64,000 nt of DNA from Temnothorax longispinosus (taxonomy: Eukaryota; Arthropoda; Insecta; Hymenoptera; Formicidae), in contig NC_092361.1 of NCBI RefSeq assembly GCF_030848805.1, positions 16,141,406 to 16,205,405 on the forward strand, given 5' to 3'. Positions 31,442 through 46,960 of this stretch are shown here, piece after piece. The notes beneath the pieces are model-generated. The model saw only the letters and a program-made list of their open reading frames with translations, did not search any database and was not told where the DNA came from. Within the stretch, counting starts at the first letter, position 1, and each line of letters begins with the position of its first letter. Made by a program: the position numbers and the translations under genes.

Positions 31442-32656
31442 CAGAATACGACAGTATTCTGCAATAAATCACGACATATACTTCTTTTCACGATATCTTT
31501 TTATTAAACAGTGTACGGTTAGGAAAGAAAAAACTCGATTATAAATTTTATCTTATTTCTTTTGTGCATTCAACATGTAATAGGTACTTGTTTTCTTTGT
31601 TTTCAACACATTTTATACAATGTTGCGATTTTTTAAAATAGAACTTACAAAGTTTACTTTAAATTATTTATAACTTGTATCGTATTTGGGAAAACTATTT
31701 TCAATTGTATATGTTATATATTTTTTAATATGTATATGTATATGCGTGTGTATTTTAAATATATATTTTATATGTTTTCTGAGTCTTCAAAATTTTCATA
31801 TTATAAAATATAGGTAAATTTTCATATTATAGGTAGAATCCTATCTAAATTGTGATACGAATTATAAATTATCTGAATTTATATTCTAGATTTAATATAA
31901 CAATCAAAAGGTGAATATATGCAAGCATTACATATAAATTTAGTCTATTTTCTCAATTTATATTTATTTAGAAATTTAGTTTTTATTTTGTCTTTTCCCA
32001 GTAATATCTTTTACACCATATATTTTTTTAAATATGGCAAAATTTCATTTATTATTTGCACAATTAATTATCTCTTTAAGAAACAAAGACTCTCGCGGGT
32101 TTAAAAACACTTTAGGAAGATACTGCTTTTACTCCAATAAGTCATATTATTTGCATCAACATTTTCTTTAAAAGTATCAAATTAGTGCCACATTTTTAAT
32201 TTTTTGCAATAATAATGTGTGACAATAACATACACGGAAATCATCCGACGATGTTTGATGCAGATACGAATAGAATCGTATTTCTAAAACACCAAATAAT
32301 TTAATTATCCAGTTAAAAAACTATAGGCATAACTTTCCGTGCACTGCTTTGAAAAAAGATCCTCGATAAATCGATGGTGTCGATTTTAATGATCGATGAC
32401 GATACATCCACTCAGACGCGATGGGATCTTGCCCGGCAAGTGTCGATTCGAAGGTTTTACGCGATCAACAATTTTTCGAAGAGAGGTTTCACAAAACAAG
32501 GTGATACGATCGGCAGAATTATGTAGCACACGTGCGTATGCGTATACGAACAGGATGCAATGTATTATGCTGTGGTGTTATGTCGTCGATGCACTCTCCG
32601 GCGCACGACTGTGAATAAAGTCAGTACGTAACTACTCGGCATGCTGGCACGTTGGG

Positions 32657-32664
32657 TTTATATA
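32657..32664 (-). promoter_or_regulatory. Second TATA-like box, minus strand
   Basis: TATATAAA in a GC-mixed context, followed by no good initiator and no ATG leading into a donor. Could serve a non-coding first exon of the cuticle B gene or be chance. Confidence 0.2.
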
Positions 32665-32780
32665 GCATGAGGGACTCGATAATAAGATGATTCTTGGACG
32701 GCGTGTCGGGGTTCTCCAGGTAGGCGGTCCTCAAGTAGAGGGGCCTTCTTCGCCCGTCCGTTCATACGGAGGGGCGGCTT

Positions 32781-32836
32781 CCTTGCCGTGCCTTACCTTG
32801 TCGTGTCTTGCCTTGCCTTGCTTTGCTTTGCCTTGT
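32781..32836 (+). repeat. CCTTG pentanucleotide repeat
   Basis: About eleven degenerate CCTTG/CTTTG/CGTG(T)CTTG units, followed by more scattered copies to 32875. Creates a spurious open frame rich in Leu, Cys and Pro. Confidence 0.8.
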
Positions 32837-35800
32837 CTCACCCTTGCCTCATCACCGCGCCTTTACCTTGCCTTAGAATCTTGCGCGGGAGATCGGCAGG
32901 GCAAAACGCGCGGCGACGCTCCCTCCGAGATCCTCGTTTCTCGGATTATGTTAAGAACAAGAGTACGCGACTGAGAAAGAGCGTTTCCTTGTACACGTGA
33001 AATTTACGTCAGATCATTCAATGCTATTAATCTATGAAATATTGAAGGAAGAGAGGGGGACGCAGAGTATGTACATTTTTGGAAAAAGTAAAAGTATCTT
33101 GTTGTAACCTAAACAGCTGTATCTCGTATTAACTATTAAAACTGTAGTCATTGTATGTAATTTAATTAAAATAGTAATTGTACTCAAACACTTTTTAAAA
33201 TTATATCTACTTTGCATATGCTAAATTGAAGAACATAAAATAACCTCCGTGTGATAAAATCGAATTTATGTTTAATAAAGTAAGTAATAATATAATATTA
33301 TCAGTACACTTTCTGTCAAGTAAAAATATAATCTACAGATAAATAGCACGAAATAATAACTTGACAAATAATATAATAATAATTAGATTGTATAAATAAA
33401 CTAAATACAAAAAAAATAAAGATTTAATAAACTGCTTAGAACGAATCGTATACGATAATAGTAGTACCATTTGCTATCGACCTATTTATGCAATACGTGT
33501 GAATTATATTACGATAATAAACCTACATAATAAATGAGCACTTAACAAGAGATATCGTAATACGTATAAACTACTATGCGCGGAGGATCGAGAATTTCTG
33601 CAGTTATCCATGTATAATACGGCAGGCTAATGAGAAATTATGTTATTCTAAATCCTCTTACTCAAATATCTCGCATTTAATACGCATAAAATATTTGTTT
33701 ACTACTTTTAGTCGCTAGTTTATTATTCCATTAAATAGATTAAGAATCGTGTCATCGCGATTTATTAGAATATAAACTTCCATCATCGCGGTAATAATCA
33801 TTATTCAACTAATAAACTACCGCACAATACAGTTCTTTTGTCTAAAAATACATACTTTCTATTGCTTGTATCTTTCCCTTTTCATGTAATGTGATCATAT
33901 ACAAATATCATTGTGACCTAATTTTATTCAGATAAACTAGTTTGGATCGTAGAACTTTAATATAAACAAAATATGGTGGTTTTTCAATAACTATTAAATA
34001 TGTATATGTATATGGGTACCAATTATGATTCTCTCGTTTATTAATTTTAAAAAATTATTATTCTTGTCATCAAAAATCATATTGTTTCACTCATGACTTT
34101 CAATTCTTGTTGACAGAAATATTGAATAAACATTTCTATTGACAAAATCATTGTAGAACTTAATTTTGACAATAAAGGGGAGATGATATCCTACATCAAT
34201 TTCACAACTATCGTACTTTTGCTTCCACGAAAGAGATTGAATAGGAATTAAGTTTCGACTAAAGATTATATTCTTCATTGTCGAAATATGCACTTCATTG
34301 CTCATTTCAATTTCGTGATTTGAATTTTGTAAGATTCGTTTGTGTTCCTGTCAGCCGTCGGTTATTTAGCATTTGAAGTTGCTAAATCAAGATTCTAAGA
34401 TTCACGTCGTAGCTATTCTACAACGGTGAGCGGCGATCTTCGTCCAGTTATCCGTGAAAGAAGAGTTCTCTACCACTCGATGCACGCGGCGCGGCGTTCG
34501 CTCTAGGAGTTTCCAATACGGTCATCCGCGTAATCGATGGCGTAATACGAGGTTTCGAATCCACCGAGCACAGATGCTCCTTCGTGCTTCTCCCATGACG
34601 TTTAACCCTTTCATAACTCTTCCGCGAACGAAGAGAAATTCTCGCATCGTACTCAATCGCTGTACAATCGCTTCCTCATATTCTCATGAATTATTATATC
34701 ATTGGCCATCGACTAATTGGCCCAAAACAATAACCTGATTATGCTTTAATGAGGAAAAAAATCAAATTATCTTTCAACGTTAACGCAGTTACAGATTGTA
34801 TCGAATTCTGCATCCTTATACAATAATTGATTGTATCAGTCTTTTTGTAATATCACTACAATTTTTATGTTATTTATTTTTACAATACATACACGTTTAC
34901 GATGTAGTCAAAATGTATTTGAATGAAGATAAATAGTTCTTCCCTCCGAAATTAATTGTAAATCTGTTAATTATCGAAATATTTGATAGTTTTGTAAATT
35001 TCTTTTTTGGATGAATGAAAGAAATATATCATTTCACTCATGTGCGTCACAAAAAATATTTAAATATTTATTTACCGTACTTTGCTTTATCTTGTTTGTC
35101 GCATTGTACTTCATTTATCACATAGTGCAAAACTGTTTTTGAGAAGGCTCTGATTGCAACATGTACTTAAAAATAGTTGTTTAAATATCAACAAGCGATT
35201 TGTCACATCATATTTTGCTAGTTGGATTGGAAAATACATAAAACAATAAAATATACTTTTTAAGAAAAGATTGAATCGATAATAATGCGTACAGAAATTA
35301 TATACAACTATATATGTTCGGCATACAGTTTTAAAATACGTGATAGGTCCTTGACTATGATTGTCCACGTATAGATAATTGAATGAAATGGTACTATGGA
35401 ATGCTGATTTGTTGCGAGAAAGTAAGCCTTATTAGCACAGGGATGATATCGAACGGATCATAAGGAAGACATTCTCTTCCCCGGTATTTTTTTTTCTTTA
35501 ATCGACGAGGCGAGCAATAGCTCGCCCGATGAATAATGAGAAATATTGCGATTCGATCTGCAGCTGCTTCGCGCGCGGATAAAGCATGACTTGCCAGCGC
35601 GGTTATTATTTTATATTTCTTCATTTCCGTTTCTTGTCAATCTTATACGGCGCGAAATATTTACTCCATAATCGCATAATTACTGCTTCAGCTTCACTTT
35701 TTAATTCTGAATTAAATTTATTCTCATCTTTTAACCCTTTTATACATATAACATGTTCCTTTTATGTATAATGTAACATGTTCTATTATTTTCTACATTG

Positions 35801-38800
35801 GATTGATTACTGAATGACTTAAATAATGTGACTTAAAAACAATATTAATTATATATTGTTACTTGAAAGACTCCAGTTTTTTTCAAATTTTATTTGTTAA
35901 GAAGGAATCTTCTAAAGATATGTTAGGCAAATAATGGTGGTAATTATTGGATGCGGCAAAAGCAATCATTCTTAGGATTACTTTAGTAAGCTATCGTGAT
36001 AGCTTGCGAATGCAATTTTCCATTTCGCAACTTCTTATCCGCCTGTAATCGAAACGCTCTGATCATTAAAGCCGAAATGGAAGATCGGCGAGATGCCAAC
36101 TTTCCATTTGCATTACATATTTTTCGAGAAATCGATCATTTCATTATTTTTGTCGATGCGGATGTAAATAATTATCTCTTTACGTTCCCTGTACGAAAAC
36201 CTGTTTTTCCGTGCCACGAATTATATTTGATCGTAATGAAATGCAATATCAGTTCCCTTTCTTTTCATACATTCTTCTTTCATTCATTTCTTCTTTTTGC
36301 TTCTTCACTTACTGCGCCAATATCTTCCAGCAAACGTTACACATTAATAAATATTGTCGCATAAAATTTACTGCTTTATATAAGGAGAATTACCGCATTC
36401 CATGAAACGCACTTCGACTTGTGCAATATAAGCACATTTTTATTATTAATGTAACATATATATTTCGCATTTTATATCGTCTTTTATTACATTAAGAATT
36501 TATTTTAAAATGAATGACTCGTATCAACGGATATGAATATTGTGAATATAGTAAAATGTCTGACGCTAACAAAAATGCACTTAGCACAAGCAAACTACTT
36601 TGTCTACATGATATTTTCTCAATGAAATAATTAAGACAAGATTGTTTGTAAAAACGATAAGATAAATGAAATATTTGTGTGATTTAGAAACATTATATTT
36701 TATATATTATTTATGTGATATATTTAAAAACGTTATAGTTAGCCATATTTAAAGACTAGTATAAAAATTTATACATGTATTTTGTTACCAAAATATGATA
36801 TAATAATCTTTAATTTATTAATTGATATTCGTCATTCCTTTCTATTGCGGAGGATTTCTAGGAGAATGTCGATTGGTCTTTTATGGCTTGTATCGATAAT
36901 AATTTATTCGCTTAAAGAGATTTCTGTACATATTTTCTACGTTTATATTTAGAAAATTAAGATTTTTGCTTGCAATCTTGTTTGACATCTACCTATCCAG
37001 CAGGCAACAAACTAATGTCATACTCAAGCATTGATTATCTGCTATTAATATATAAATAAATGCCATTTTAATTTGATAATAATGAAGAGTATTTCTTCAT
37101 AAGATTGTATCATATTCACTTCTTCCATCGGCGAAATGAAAAATACAAATGCACGCATATAAAATAATATTTTCAATTAAGCTTCTTGTTGAATATAACT
37201 ATATAGTTAATTACGAGACCGGCAATCGTCGACTCCGGCAACTGTCATGTAACGGTGGACAAGTGTCGAGATATAAAATTTATTTTTACGTGCACAATTT
37301 GCATCTCCGCGTTCTTGCAAAGTTGCAGACGGCGATCGGTCGGAGAAAGGCATGCACGCACGGTCTGGATTGCTCGACGAGCAATCCCTATTCTGCCGAG
37401 CCTCGTTCATTCTTGATCACTCAATGCGCATCCAGCGAGAGCAGGTCAGGGCAGAGCACAGTGCAGGGATTACCTCAATCTTTCCTCATGATTATGATGA
37501 GCATAGCACGATTAATTAAAACAAGCACGCTCACGCGCGCGCAACAGCAGGTGCGAGAAGAGAAATTGCAGTTCTTCCTCTTCCTATTATTACTTGGATG
37601 TCCGTTTTCTAAAGAAACCACAATTTAGTGTCCGCAAAAAAAATATACATATAATTAGTAGTTCCGTCAATATGATATATTGCGCACACTTTTTGTGTCT
37701 TTAATAGCGGGTTTTATAGCTCATTAAATGACGGAAATTTAATTTCTATTGTACGTAATATTGAGCAGTAAATTTCGGCAAGTTATTTAATTATACGTTG
37801 TATACTATGCTTAATTACTGAAAAGTAATTAAGTCAAATTCTGATTGATATATCGTTTTAGGTTGTTGGTTGTGATATCAATATGTAGAGAAAGTATCCT
37901 GAATACCATCCAAAGAACTTAATTTCTTTTATAACCTAATATTTTATAATAACATATAGATACCTAACATACTTGTTATCTGTAATGTAAAATATTAAAT
38001 CATTATATTTTTATATTATAACTATAATAATAAAATAATATAATATATAATCGTATACTTAAAATATTTAAAAATAACTTTTTAATAATTAGAGTAATAT
38101 TTTTAATTTCGTTTAATAATGCGTTGATACTGAAATGTTGAGTTGATCGTGTGGAGTAAAACGAAATATATAAGATAATATATTCAAAATGTAACAGGTA
38201 TAAAAAAATCATTTGATAAATTGACATTACGGATTTCCGCGATGTTACGCAATGACAGTCATGACGCTTTCGATTGACAGTGTGGAATTATGTATGTGAC
38301 TGTCGAATGCACCATACGTGTCGTGTTCGCTGAGGTCGCCGTTGGATGACTGGCTATATCGTGGGAAATGATCCGAAAAGAAGTAATGGCGCGCGTGCAT
38401 TCCAAAATCGCTCAAAGCCAGTCGAATGCACGGCGAAGACGCAGGATTAATCGCATCTTTGATTGCGAAACGCATCACTTCGCTGGAATGCAGTTGCACG
38501 AATTATCGAATAATTAGAAATCGCGGTTACGCCCACCTGTCTCTGCCCGCGGACTTACGTGTGACTCGCATTGAGAAACGATGCATCAGCCACTCGCTCG
38601 AGTATGCTCTTCGTCCCATCTTTTCCTTGTCGCGTCATTGCCGTGTGAACGGTTTAGCCATTCCAATCACAGGGATATATGTAACTCATCCATCATTTTT
38701 AATCGATTTTAATCGATAATTTACTAATCTTTTAAGATATATGCATCATGTAAGATGTCTTCCTTATACAAGTCTCGATTCAAGCCTTTACAACATTCAA

Positions 38801-41800
38801 AATCTCGAAATTGGTTAGAAGAAATGTAGAAAGGAAAAAGCTGTTATTTTTTTTTACTTTTGTTTTCGAATTAAATAATACAAACGCTTTTAAATTTATT
38901 ATATAATCAAAATTTTTTAAAATGTTTGTATTAAAATTTTTTTTATTTCTTAAAATCTTAATTCTTAAATCACAAACATTGATTGATACGTTAAATTAAT
39001 TGAGCTTCGTGAAAGATTGTTTGCGCAATCGTACATCTAAAGATAGAAAAAGCGTGGTAACAGGAATGCGCGATTTCCCCTTGTCAATTTTTTAATATAT
39101 GTATGGTATCTTTATGAGCACATGCCTATCACTTTTTAATTACTTTTAGCAATACTTGGCGCCTTCTCTCGGCGCCTTGATAGATGATATACGGAGTCTA
39201 CGGAACAAAGCGCGTTTCAAACTTGCAGACGTGCAGCCGAAAGGTGAACAAGGTGGAAACCGAGGACCTTGCGCGATCAATTTCGTTACTGACAATAAAG
39301 TAATAATTCCGTAACAAGGAGTTCGAGGACATCGGCCCTCTTGTTCGACAAATAACGTCCTCGGTATTTCGTTGGCGTTTCGCGAAGCCGCTCCGAGAGG
39401 AGCGCGCACTTTAAAGATCAAGGTTCGTCGAATTGGAATTCCATCTGATTTCGAAGTGCGTGTGGCATTAACACTTCGCTTCTGGATCGCAGAGCGGTTG
39501 CGCCCTCCTGAATGGATCGCATTCTTCTTTTCCACCTTACCCGTGGCGCGAGCGCGAGCGCGAGCGCGACGTATTCCTCATCTGCTCGTCCTTCCCTTTC
39601 TCGTTCGCGCGCGTTAATGTTCGAAGACATTCGTGACATTTCATTCTCCTCGATCTTAAAGTCCGAGCACCAAGATCGCGCCGCTGCACTGGTCGTAGGT
39701 TACCGGAGCCGCAATACATCAGCTTTGCCACAATGTAGATATTGCTCGCGTTGCGAACGTTATACGTTAAATACGCTTTCATATGCATATTTCATACGTA
39801 TATCTCGTCTATACGTGAATGTACAGTAAACATTCGTAACAGATTTTGTCATACATAGGTATGTATTTAGATTGATTACGCTATTTTTATTTAAAAAAAT
39901 TAAATTCCAAAAATGTTTTTTCCAATATTATACATTTATTTTACTTCTGTTTTTAAATTATTATTAAAATTTAATTTTCATATTTTTTATTGCGTTATTT
40001 TTCCATACTTTTTTCCTTTTTTATTATCGAAGTATCGATCTTACATAATTATGTTATATCTCATCTTTTAATTCAATGATTAACTTACTATCCTCGTGTT
40101 ATCGTCACCTTCTGTAATTTTCTTTACGTGTTCATCATTTTCGTCATCTCTACATGTATATTTATGGTTACACATCTTGTTATAAGACTCTTTCTGGGTC
40201 AGACATCATAGCAGCATTTAATGTAGCCTCGCCATTTGCGTGCAGTATACTTCAATATACTTTACACTTGTATCGAGCTCGTTACTTATTTATATGTATG
40301 CGCAGAATATCATTACTTATCTGTCTATTTTATTTATTAATTATTAAAGAATTTTTCTATATTTCTAAAAAAAAACATTGTTCGCAAAAATCTCCTTATT
40401 TCTGGTTAAACTTCTTGCACTCTCTTGGTCTTAATCGTTTACTTCTTTGAAATTTCGCTTCTCGCGACCTCGAGGCGAGATCTTCCGTAGAGACCCCCCT
40501 TCCCCTCCTTGACTCGCCCAAATCCTACGAGAAGAAATGCATCCAAGATTGCACCATGAGAAGCTGCTGCGAGCGGCTGCTGTGCCTAGACAGCGCGTTC
40601 GATGCCGAGCGCGCTTATTATCGTGTGACGTAAGAAGTGAGCGTAGTTGGAGGCCACGATCCTTTTTTCGCCGTGGCGATGCCCTGCCGTGAATCGCGGG
40701 AGGACGCTGGTGTGTATCCACGCGAGAAAGAGACGGATGGTCGGATATCATTCCGTGTAATTCTTAATTAAGAAAAAAACAATCAGAATTTATATTAGGT
40801 GGTTTTCTCACTGTCTCTACTTGTTTTTTCTAAGACTCACTATTCGGAACTCGGGACAAAGTTCTATCTACAATTCTTTGCACGTCAAGTCATGTATTAC
40901 AGAGAACATTGGAAAAATTGAAATTTGAAGAACTCTGCTCGCACCAGTAATAATATCAGTCGAATAAATTCGGTTTACGATTCTTGTTGTCTCGTTTCAG
41001 ATTTTGATCTATATAACATGAAGTAAAATGACAAAACAGAAAATTTAGCGAGGCGACATCGACATTTATTGTAGACAATCACGTCGACCTTGACGCAATT
41101 CTTATTCGCGAATCATCGCCATAATTCTTTCGGCGCGAAAGAGAAGAAGAAAAAGACGGAGGACGTTCGCGCAACGCGTCTTCTTCCCCGTAGGATGGCT
41201 TTTCTGCAGGCGGGGGCCTCGGAAGGGGCCAAGTGGAACGTAGAATTCGCACGGCTGCGCGAATTCAATGAAAGGTTGAATACCCGATCTTCTTGTCGAA
41301 GACCGCGTGTCATACTTAAGCCGCCGCTACGCTCGGCGATGCCTTTGTCCGTTGCGCGGATCTATGTAGGCATTCCCTTGGTCGCGATGAAAGTGAAAAC
41401 CCCCTCGCTCTGCTCGCGAGAGATGACCTACTGCTTGCCGAGAATCTGGGTGCTCCATCGCGCATGGCGCCGTGGCATTATTCGCGACTCCTCTTTGCCT
41501 CCTCCCGCCTCCTCTCTCTCGTGTGTTGCACGATCCGCTTAAGAAAATTGGACCGCCAAATTAGTTGCTGATCCTCCACTTTTGATACTCGAGGAGGATT
41601 TCGACGACGCGATGTGTGAGAACAATTCTTAAAAGTATTTTAAATGTTGGAAATGATAGTAAAGAGCAAACACAGTTATGGTTGTAGCCGTTTTCAAGTT
41701 ATTGTCGACAAAAATCAAGTAAGAAATATAATATGCAAACATTGAAATTGAAATTAATTTTGTTATTAATGTATCGCACCCCTAAAAGAATACTGTCACA

Positions 41801-44800
41801 ACTCAACAATTCACAATTTTCAGGAGAGAGATTTTGTTATAAACTTATATTGTTTCTTGAAGAGGTCTGCTATGATTCACTTGTCAATTCAGTTGTGAAA
41901 CTATACTCATTCAGCGACCGCAACATAACCGATTTAAAAGAATAACGACTTCAGCCCTGTGCAGCGGATTTCGCGTACAGACTTGTGACACTATTATAGC
42001 ACGTAGGTAACATATTTCACTTTTTATGGGCTTAACTCAAAATCGAAATTTTTTGAGTTGTGATAATAGGTACTCTTCTAGGAACGCTATAATTAACGAA
42101 AATTAGATAAAATAAAATTTAGTATTAAATTTATAAAATACAATTAAATTTACAAAATAATGACGGACATATTTTTACATAAAATTCTCAAATCTTTTGT
42201 CGTATTTATCTTTTGGTGTATTTAATAATGCTTGAAAATAAAAAATTATCTTATTCCGGGACAGTTTCTCTTTTGTAAAAGACAGTTAAAAATAGTTATC
42301 CAATCGTGTCGTTAAAGTTTTCGGAATCATATATAAATGATAATATAAATCTATTTTCCAATAATTCATAAAATTGTTAAACCGCTTAAATCGGTTAAAG
42401 ATACATTTATGTTGAATTTAAAACAAAAACTTATTTAATAATTCAGGACGCAAGTATATTATTATTCTTTTCGAGAATTATACGTTGTGCATGTCATTAA
42501 AATACTAGTTGTTCCCTCAAGACACTCCGACTCTCATTATTTTTCTTCTGCTGTACAAGGATGTCCTATCTTGCAAAACTATCGAATCCTGCGCACGCCT
42601 GATTACTTCATCTTTACGTTGCAATTATGCCATTATGCTTGCTGCTTCATACGTACACCGTAGTACCGTACACTCTTAGAATTAGCTTCTGAATGCGCAC
42701 CTGCCGAGTATATTCTCTTCTCGCCTGTGTACGTGCGTATATGCATGCGTGCGTTTTGAAACCCCCGCACGGTACTTGACATCATTCCCGAAGAATGTAG
42801 TACACTTTTGCTAGTCTCATCAAGGGAAAATTAACTTTCTCAGGAGCTACTCGCGTATCGAGCAAAGCAAATCTTTAAATGAAGTAATAACTCTGACACA
42901 CGTAACGATTAATCATTCAGCATAAATTTTGCATATGGAATATCTTATATTAATATGCTAATTTCATTATTTTTAGCTCTTGATGTTAAGTCAATCCAGA
43001 GAAAGAATTCGAAAAAGACTTAATTTTCTTTTGTAAAAATATTCAAGCGCCAAGGTTTTGGCGTAATTAGGTTTTGAGTAATTAACAGTAGAAATTGAAG
43101 ACTGTTTTATCAATTAAACTTCAAAAGAGTAAATAGGTAAAATCATATTCTTTAATCCATTTTGTATAAAATTTACTTTCACAGAATCTGAAAGCTTATT
43201 CGTTATAAAGATATAATAATATTAAGTAAAGATAAAATAAAATAGAGACATGTTTAAAAGAGAGGCTTTGCCACCAAGAAGCTTCAAAGTTATATTTATA
43301 TTAATTATTTATGTATTATTTTATTTTCTTTCACGACGCAATCAACATATCGATAAAAATCTCTTCAATTATTATATTAATGTGTTTAGAACAATATAAA
43401 TTACGAACCGTATCATCATGCTTTGAAAAGTTCTATATTTAATAATTAAATAACACAATAATTGTCATAAGTTCGACGAACTAATTTAATGTTTGTTTAA
43501 AAAAAAAGACAATCTTCTATTTTTGAGACGTACCTATTGAAGCTGCTTTGACAGAAATTTAAATTATAATTTAATTATTAAAAATCAGTATTCATAAAAA
43601 GTGTTTTTTTTTTTAACTTTTAGACAGACTTTGCAGGTATCCTTTTATTATCTTTCCTTACCAAACATTTAGATGAATATTATCTTCCCATATATAACTT
43701 TTTTAATTGAACATTTTACTGAATTTTACTTTACTGAACATCTTTTAACTGAACATTCAATTAATCGAGACGTATTTATTCCGGTTCTCCGAGAAAAAAT
43801 GATTAGGTATCCGAACATCCTGTCCCTCAATTAGTCCTCGAATAGAGTTTTATTACACTATGAATATTTCTGAAGAGTGCAATTAAGTGTATAGTTCTAG
43901 TGACATATGAAGCTGCGTTGCAACAGGCTAGAGCAAGAGATATTCGCACGAAAGGGACTCGAGGCTCAAACCTCTCAGGTAGTTCGGCGGACAAACAAAG
44001 AGAAATTAGTTACATGATTAGCTGCGACGTGACCTTAATAATTTTCTTTTTCCGGCGCGCGGCAGAAACGCGACAATAGAGGAGGTTTCGACGCATACTT
44101 GAACGAGGGAATATTTACGACACCAGGGTTGCAGAGCATGCTGTGAGATCAAGGCCTGTAATGCGCATTGAAAGCATCATGCCAATGATGGGCACCGGGT
44201 TAGTTTGCGATTGTAACCTTTTTGTTCGATCCAGCGATTAATCATGATATCTAAGCCTTTTATTTGAAAAATCGAATACTTCATCGATCGTGATATACTG
44301 CGATATTTAAGACGGAAAGCTTGGTATTAGTTGCTTAAACTGCGTGAGAAAGAAGAGTGAGAGAGTCGTGTGATTTTCTTTAATTATCTCTATTTATGTA
44401 GACATTAGAAAAAGAAGTTTTTGCGTACGCTTTATAGAAATAGTCGATTTTGAACAAACTCGGGAACATTAAAAAAGATTTAGTTATAAAATTTTGATTT
44501 ATTATGATTTTTTTATCAATAGGATTTCGCGATTTTAAAGATCATCTTCTTTTGTTAGAGATTAAAAAATAAGATTAGGTTAAAATATAATTAAGAAGTA
44601 CACACAAAGTACTCTTACTTTTATATTATTTTTATTTCGTGGATTTTTATTATTGCTGAGAAGTTGCGATTCTTGGCAGGTGTAAGACAGTAATTCAAAT
44701 TTTGTAAATAATGCTCTTCTTTTTGTGACCGAACATGTATGGCATACGTGTTGCGTCCGCTTATTGTGCTTTCCGTTACAAATTTATTGCAGTTGCAATC

Positions 44801-46914
44801 ATAGCAATTGGCATTGTTACAAATGAGATCTCGCTATCTCGCGATCGTATGCAATGATAGGTGGAACATGCATCCTGAGAAATGCATAAAATCCTGAGAA
44901 ACGCATATAAATGCCTTCATCCATCTTGCACCGGCGCTATTTACATAGTTTTCCTTTCAAATTTGCAGCAAAACGAAGTTAAACTAATGTCATGTATTGA
45001 ACCTGGTGATAATTTAATTGATTTACTGACTTATTGTTGTTTGTTCAATAATTTATTTGTTTATTTAATAATTAGTGAAGTATAAGATAACGCGGCTATG
45101 TCTTTAAGATATGTTAGGCAAATTCTGAAACAAAATAAGAAGCAATTCTCAAATTACGAAATCGATTAAAGTTTTTAGTTGTTGTGATTAAGAATTTAGT
45201 TATTTTGTAAACACCTGTTTAGGTTTAAGATTTGCTCGAGGCGCAACCAATAATCACCTCGCCGAACACATTGGATGGAGATCGGATATTTAAATGGGAT
45301 ACGGTAATTTATCGTCTCTATTCGACAATACTGACTCTCTAAACGGTATATACCGTAACATGGGAGGATACACATCGTGTACGAAACCGAACGAAATATC
45401 AAATTGTTCCCATCGCCCTATGACGAAATGAGCGGGAGTACGGAAGGAGCAACGAAAGGGGGGAGGGGCCCCCTTTCATCGCGGGCGGACAAAGAACATA
45501 GCGAGACATCCGGCGAATTTTTCGACGAGATCGCATCTGGTATTAATACACGTGGGGATCACACCGATTGCACTAATGATATGCACGACGCCGGTTGCAA
45601 AATGTACTGTCCCAAACGCTAATTTAAACGCCCGCAATAACTATTAGTATTGCGCCGCCCTCAATCCATACAAAACGACTCGCACTCTCGAGTAGTTTGA
45701 GATAAAAGAACTCTCAATAATAAAGTTAATACGGAAGAAAATGTAATTAACATGAATAAATGGAGATAAAGAATGAAATTTATTCAGTCACTTTAGAATC
45801 GCGCGATTTGTGATTCATACAAAACGGATTTATATTTGAGCGCAAAACATAATTCAAAAAATTTAATCTTTAAATATAAACAACAAATAAGACAACTAAA
45901 AAATAAGTATAACACGAATAAAAACAAAAATAAAAGATAGTATTAAATCGTTTTGATACCGCGCATTTTAATCCTGAATCCGTACGGAACGATTTGTATT
46001 CGAGTATGATTTGAAAAAGAAGTAATTTTTTAAAAGTAAAAAATTCTATACATAATAAATATATAATAAGAATCATGTAATAAGGAAACATTAAGATCTA
46101 ATCTTCTTAGTATGAATACATGATGTATGCTTTTAAGTTTCATTTGAACGATAGTACGTACACATATATGTGGTCACTTTCAATGTTGAGCTCGGATTAA
46201 AGTTCCGACGATGCGCGTGATTGCGTGATTCAAAATTAAACAAAGACATATTGCAGCGTGGCGTTTATCTAATGAGGGATATTTCTCATTAATAATATTG
46301 AAATTACAATGTATTCGCGCGCGCGTCAGTTGGACAATCGCAAGTTATCCGCGACCTTTCTTCACCGGTAAGTGTGGCGAATATGTGTTTCGAATCATCG
46401 CGCTTTTCACGAACGCGAGGATTAATGCTGGAACATAACTCAGCGATGGCATGTCAACCGCGGCCGATATTAACAGCGCTGAACCGCGCCGAGGTGAGAA
46501 GAAAATTTTACGAGCCGCGGAAGACGTTGAAAATGTTCGCGCCAGGTCGACCGACATTATTTCGACACGTGAACGTACGTATGTATGCGCTAATACACCG
46601 CAGGATTTGACTTGGACTGTAATTAGCTCGTTGTAGCGCACGTTGCTACACGTATCGGGACGTTACGCCACGAAATTGCATCGAATTTCTGATTTATGAT
46701 ACAATCGGAAATGTCAACGAGCGAACAAGATTATTGGAAACGGTTATTAACGTTACGATAGATGAATTAACTATGATGAATATCTTATCTTGAGTAAACG
46801 AGTACTTCTAATAGAATTTAAGAAAGGTTTGTGTGTACAGGTCAGATTTAATAAAAGTATATTGTATTTTCCGTTGAAATAAAATAGATTTGAAATTAAA
46901 CAATATGAGCGAGC

Positions 46915-46956
<42 letters not shown>
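46915..46956 (+). repeat. GA microsatellite
   Basis: About 20 GA units, uninterrupted. Confidence 0.95.

Positions 46957-46960
<4 letters not shown>

Noticed and set aside
34540..34565. tRNA B-box-like GGTTTCGAATCC
   Set aside because: No cloverleaf could be folded around it.
37149..37628. 159-codon plus-strand frame
   Set aside because: Composition and lack of similarity suggest a chance frame; a shadow frame exists on the other strand.
41090..41542. 150-codon plus-strand frame
   Set aside because: Lies in a CpG-rich islet where stops are rare; no domain or splice context.
45377..45622. Acidic 81-codon frame
   Set aside because: No ATG at its start and no recognisable family; could be an exon but nothing joins it to one.
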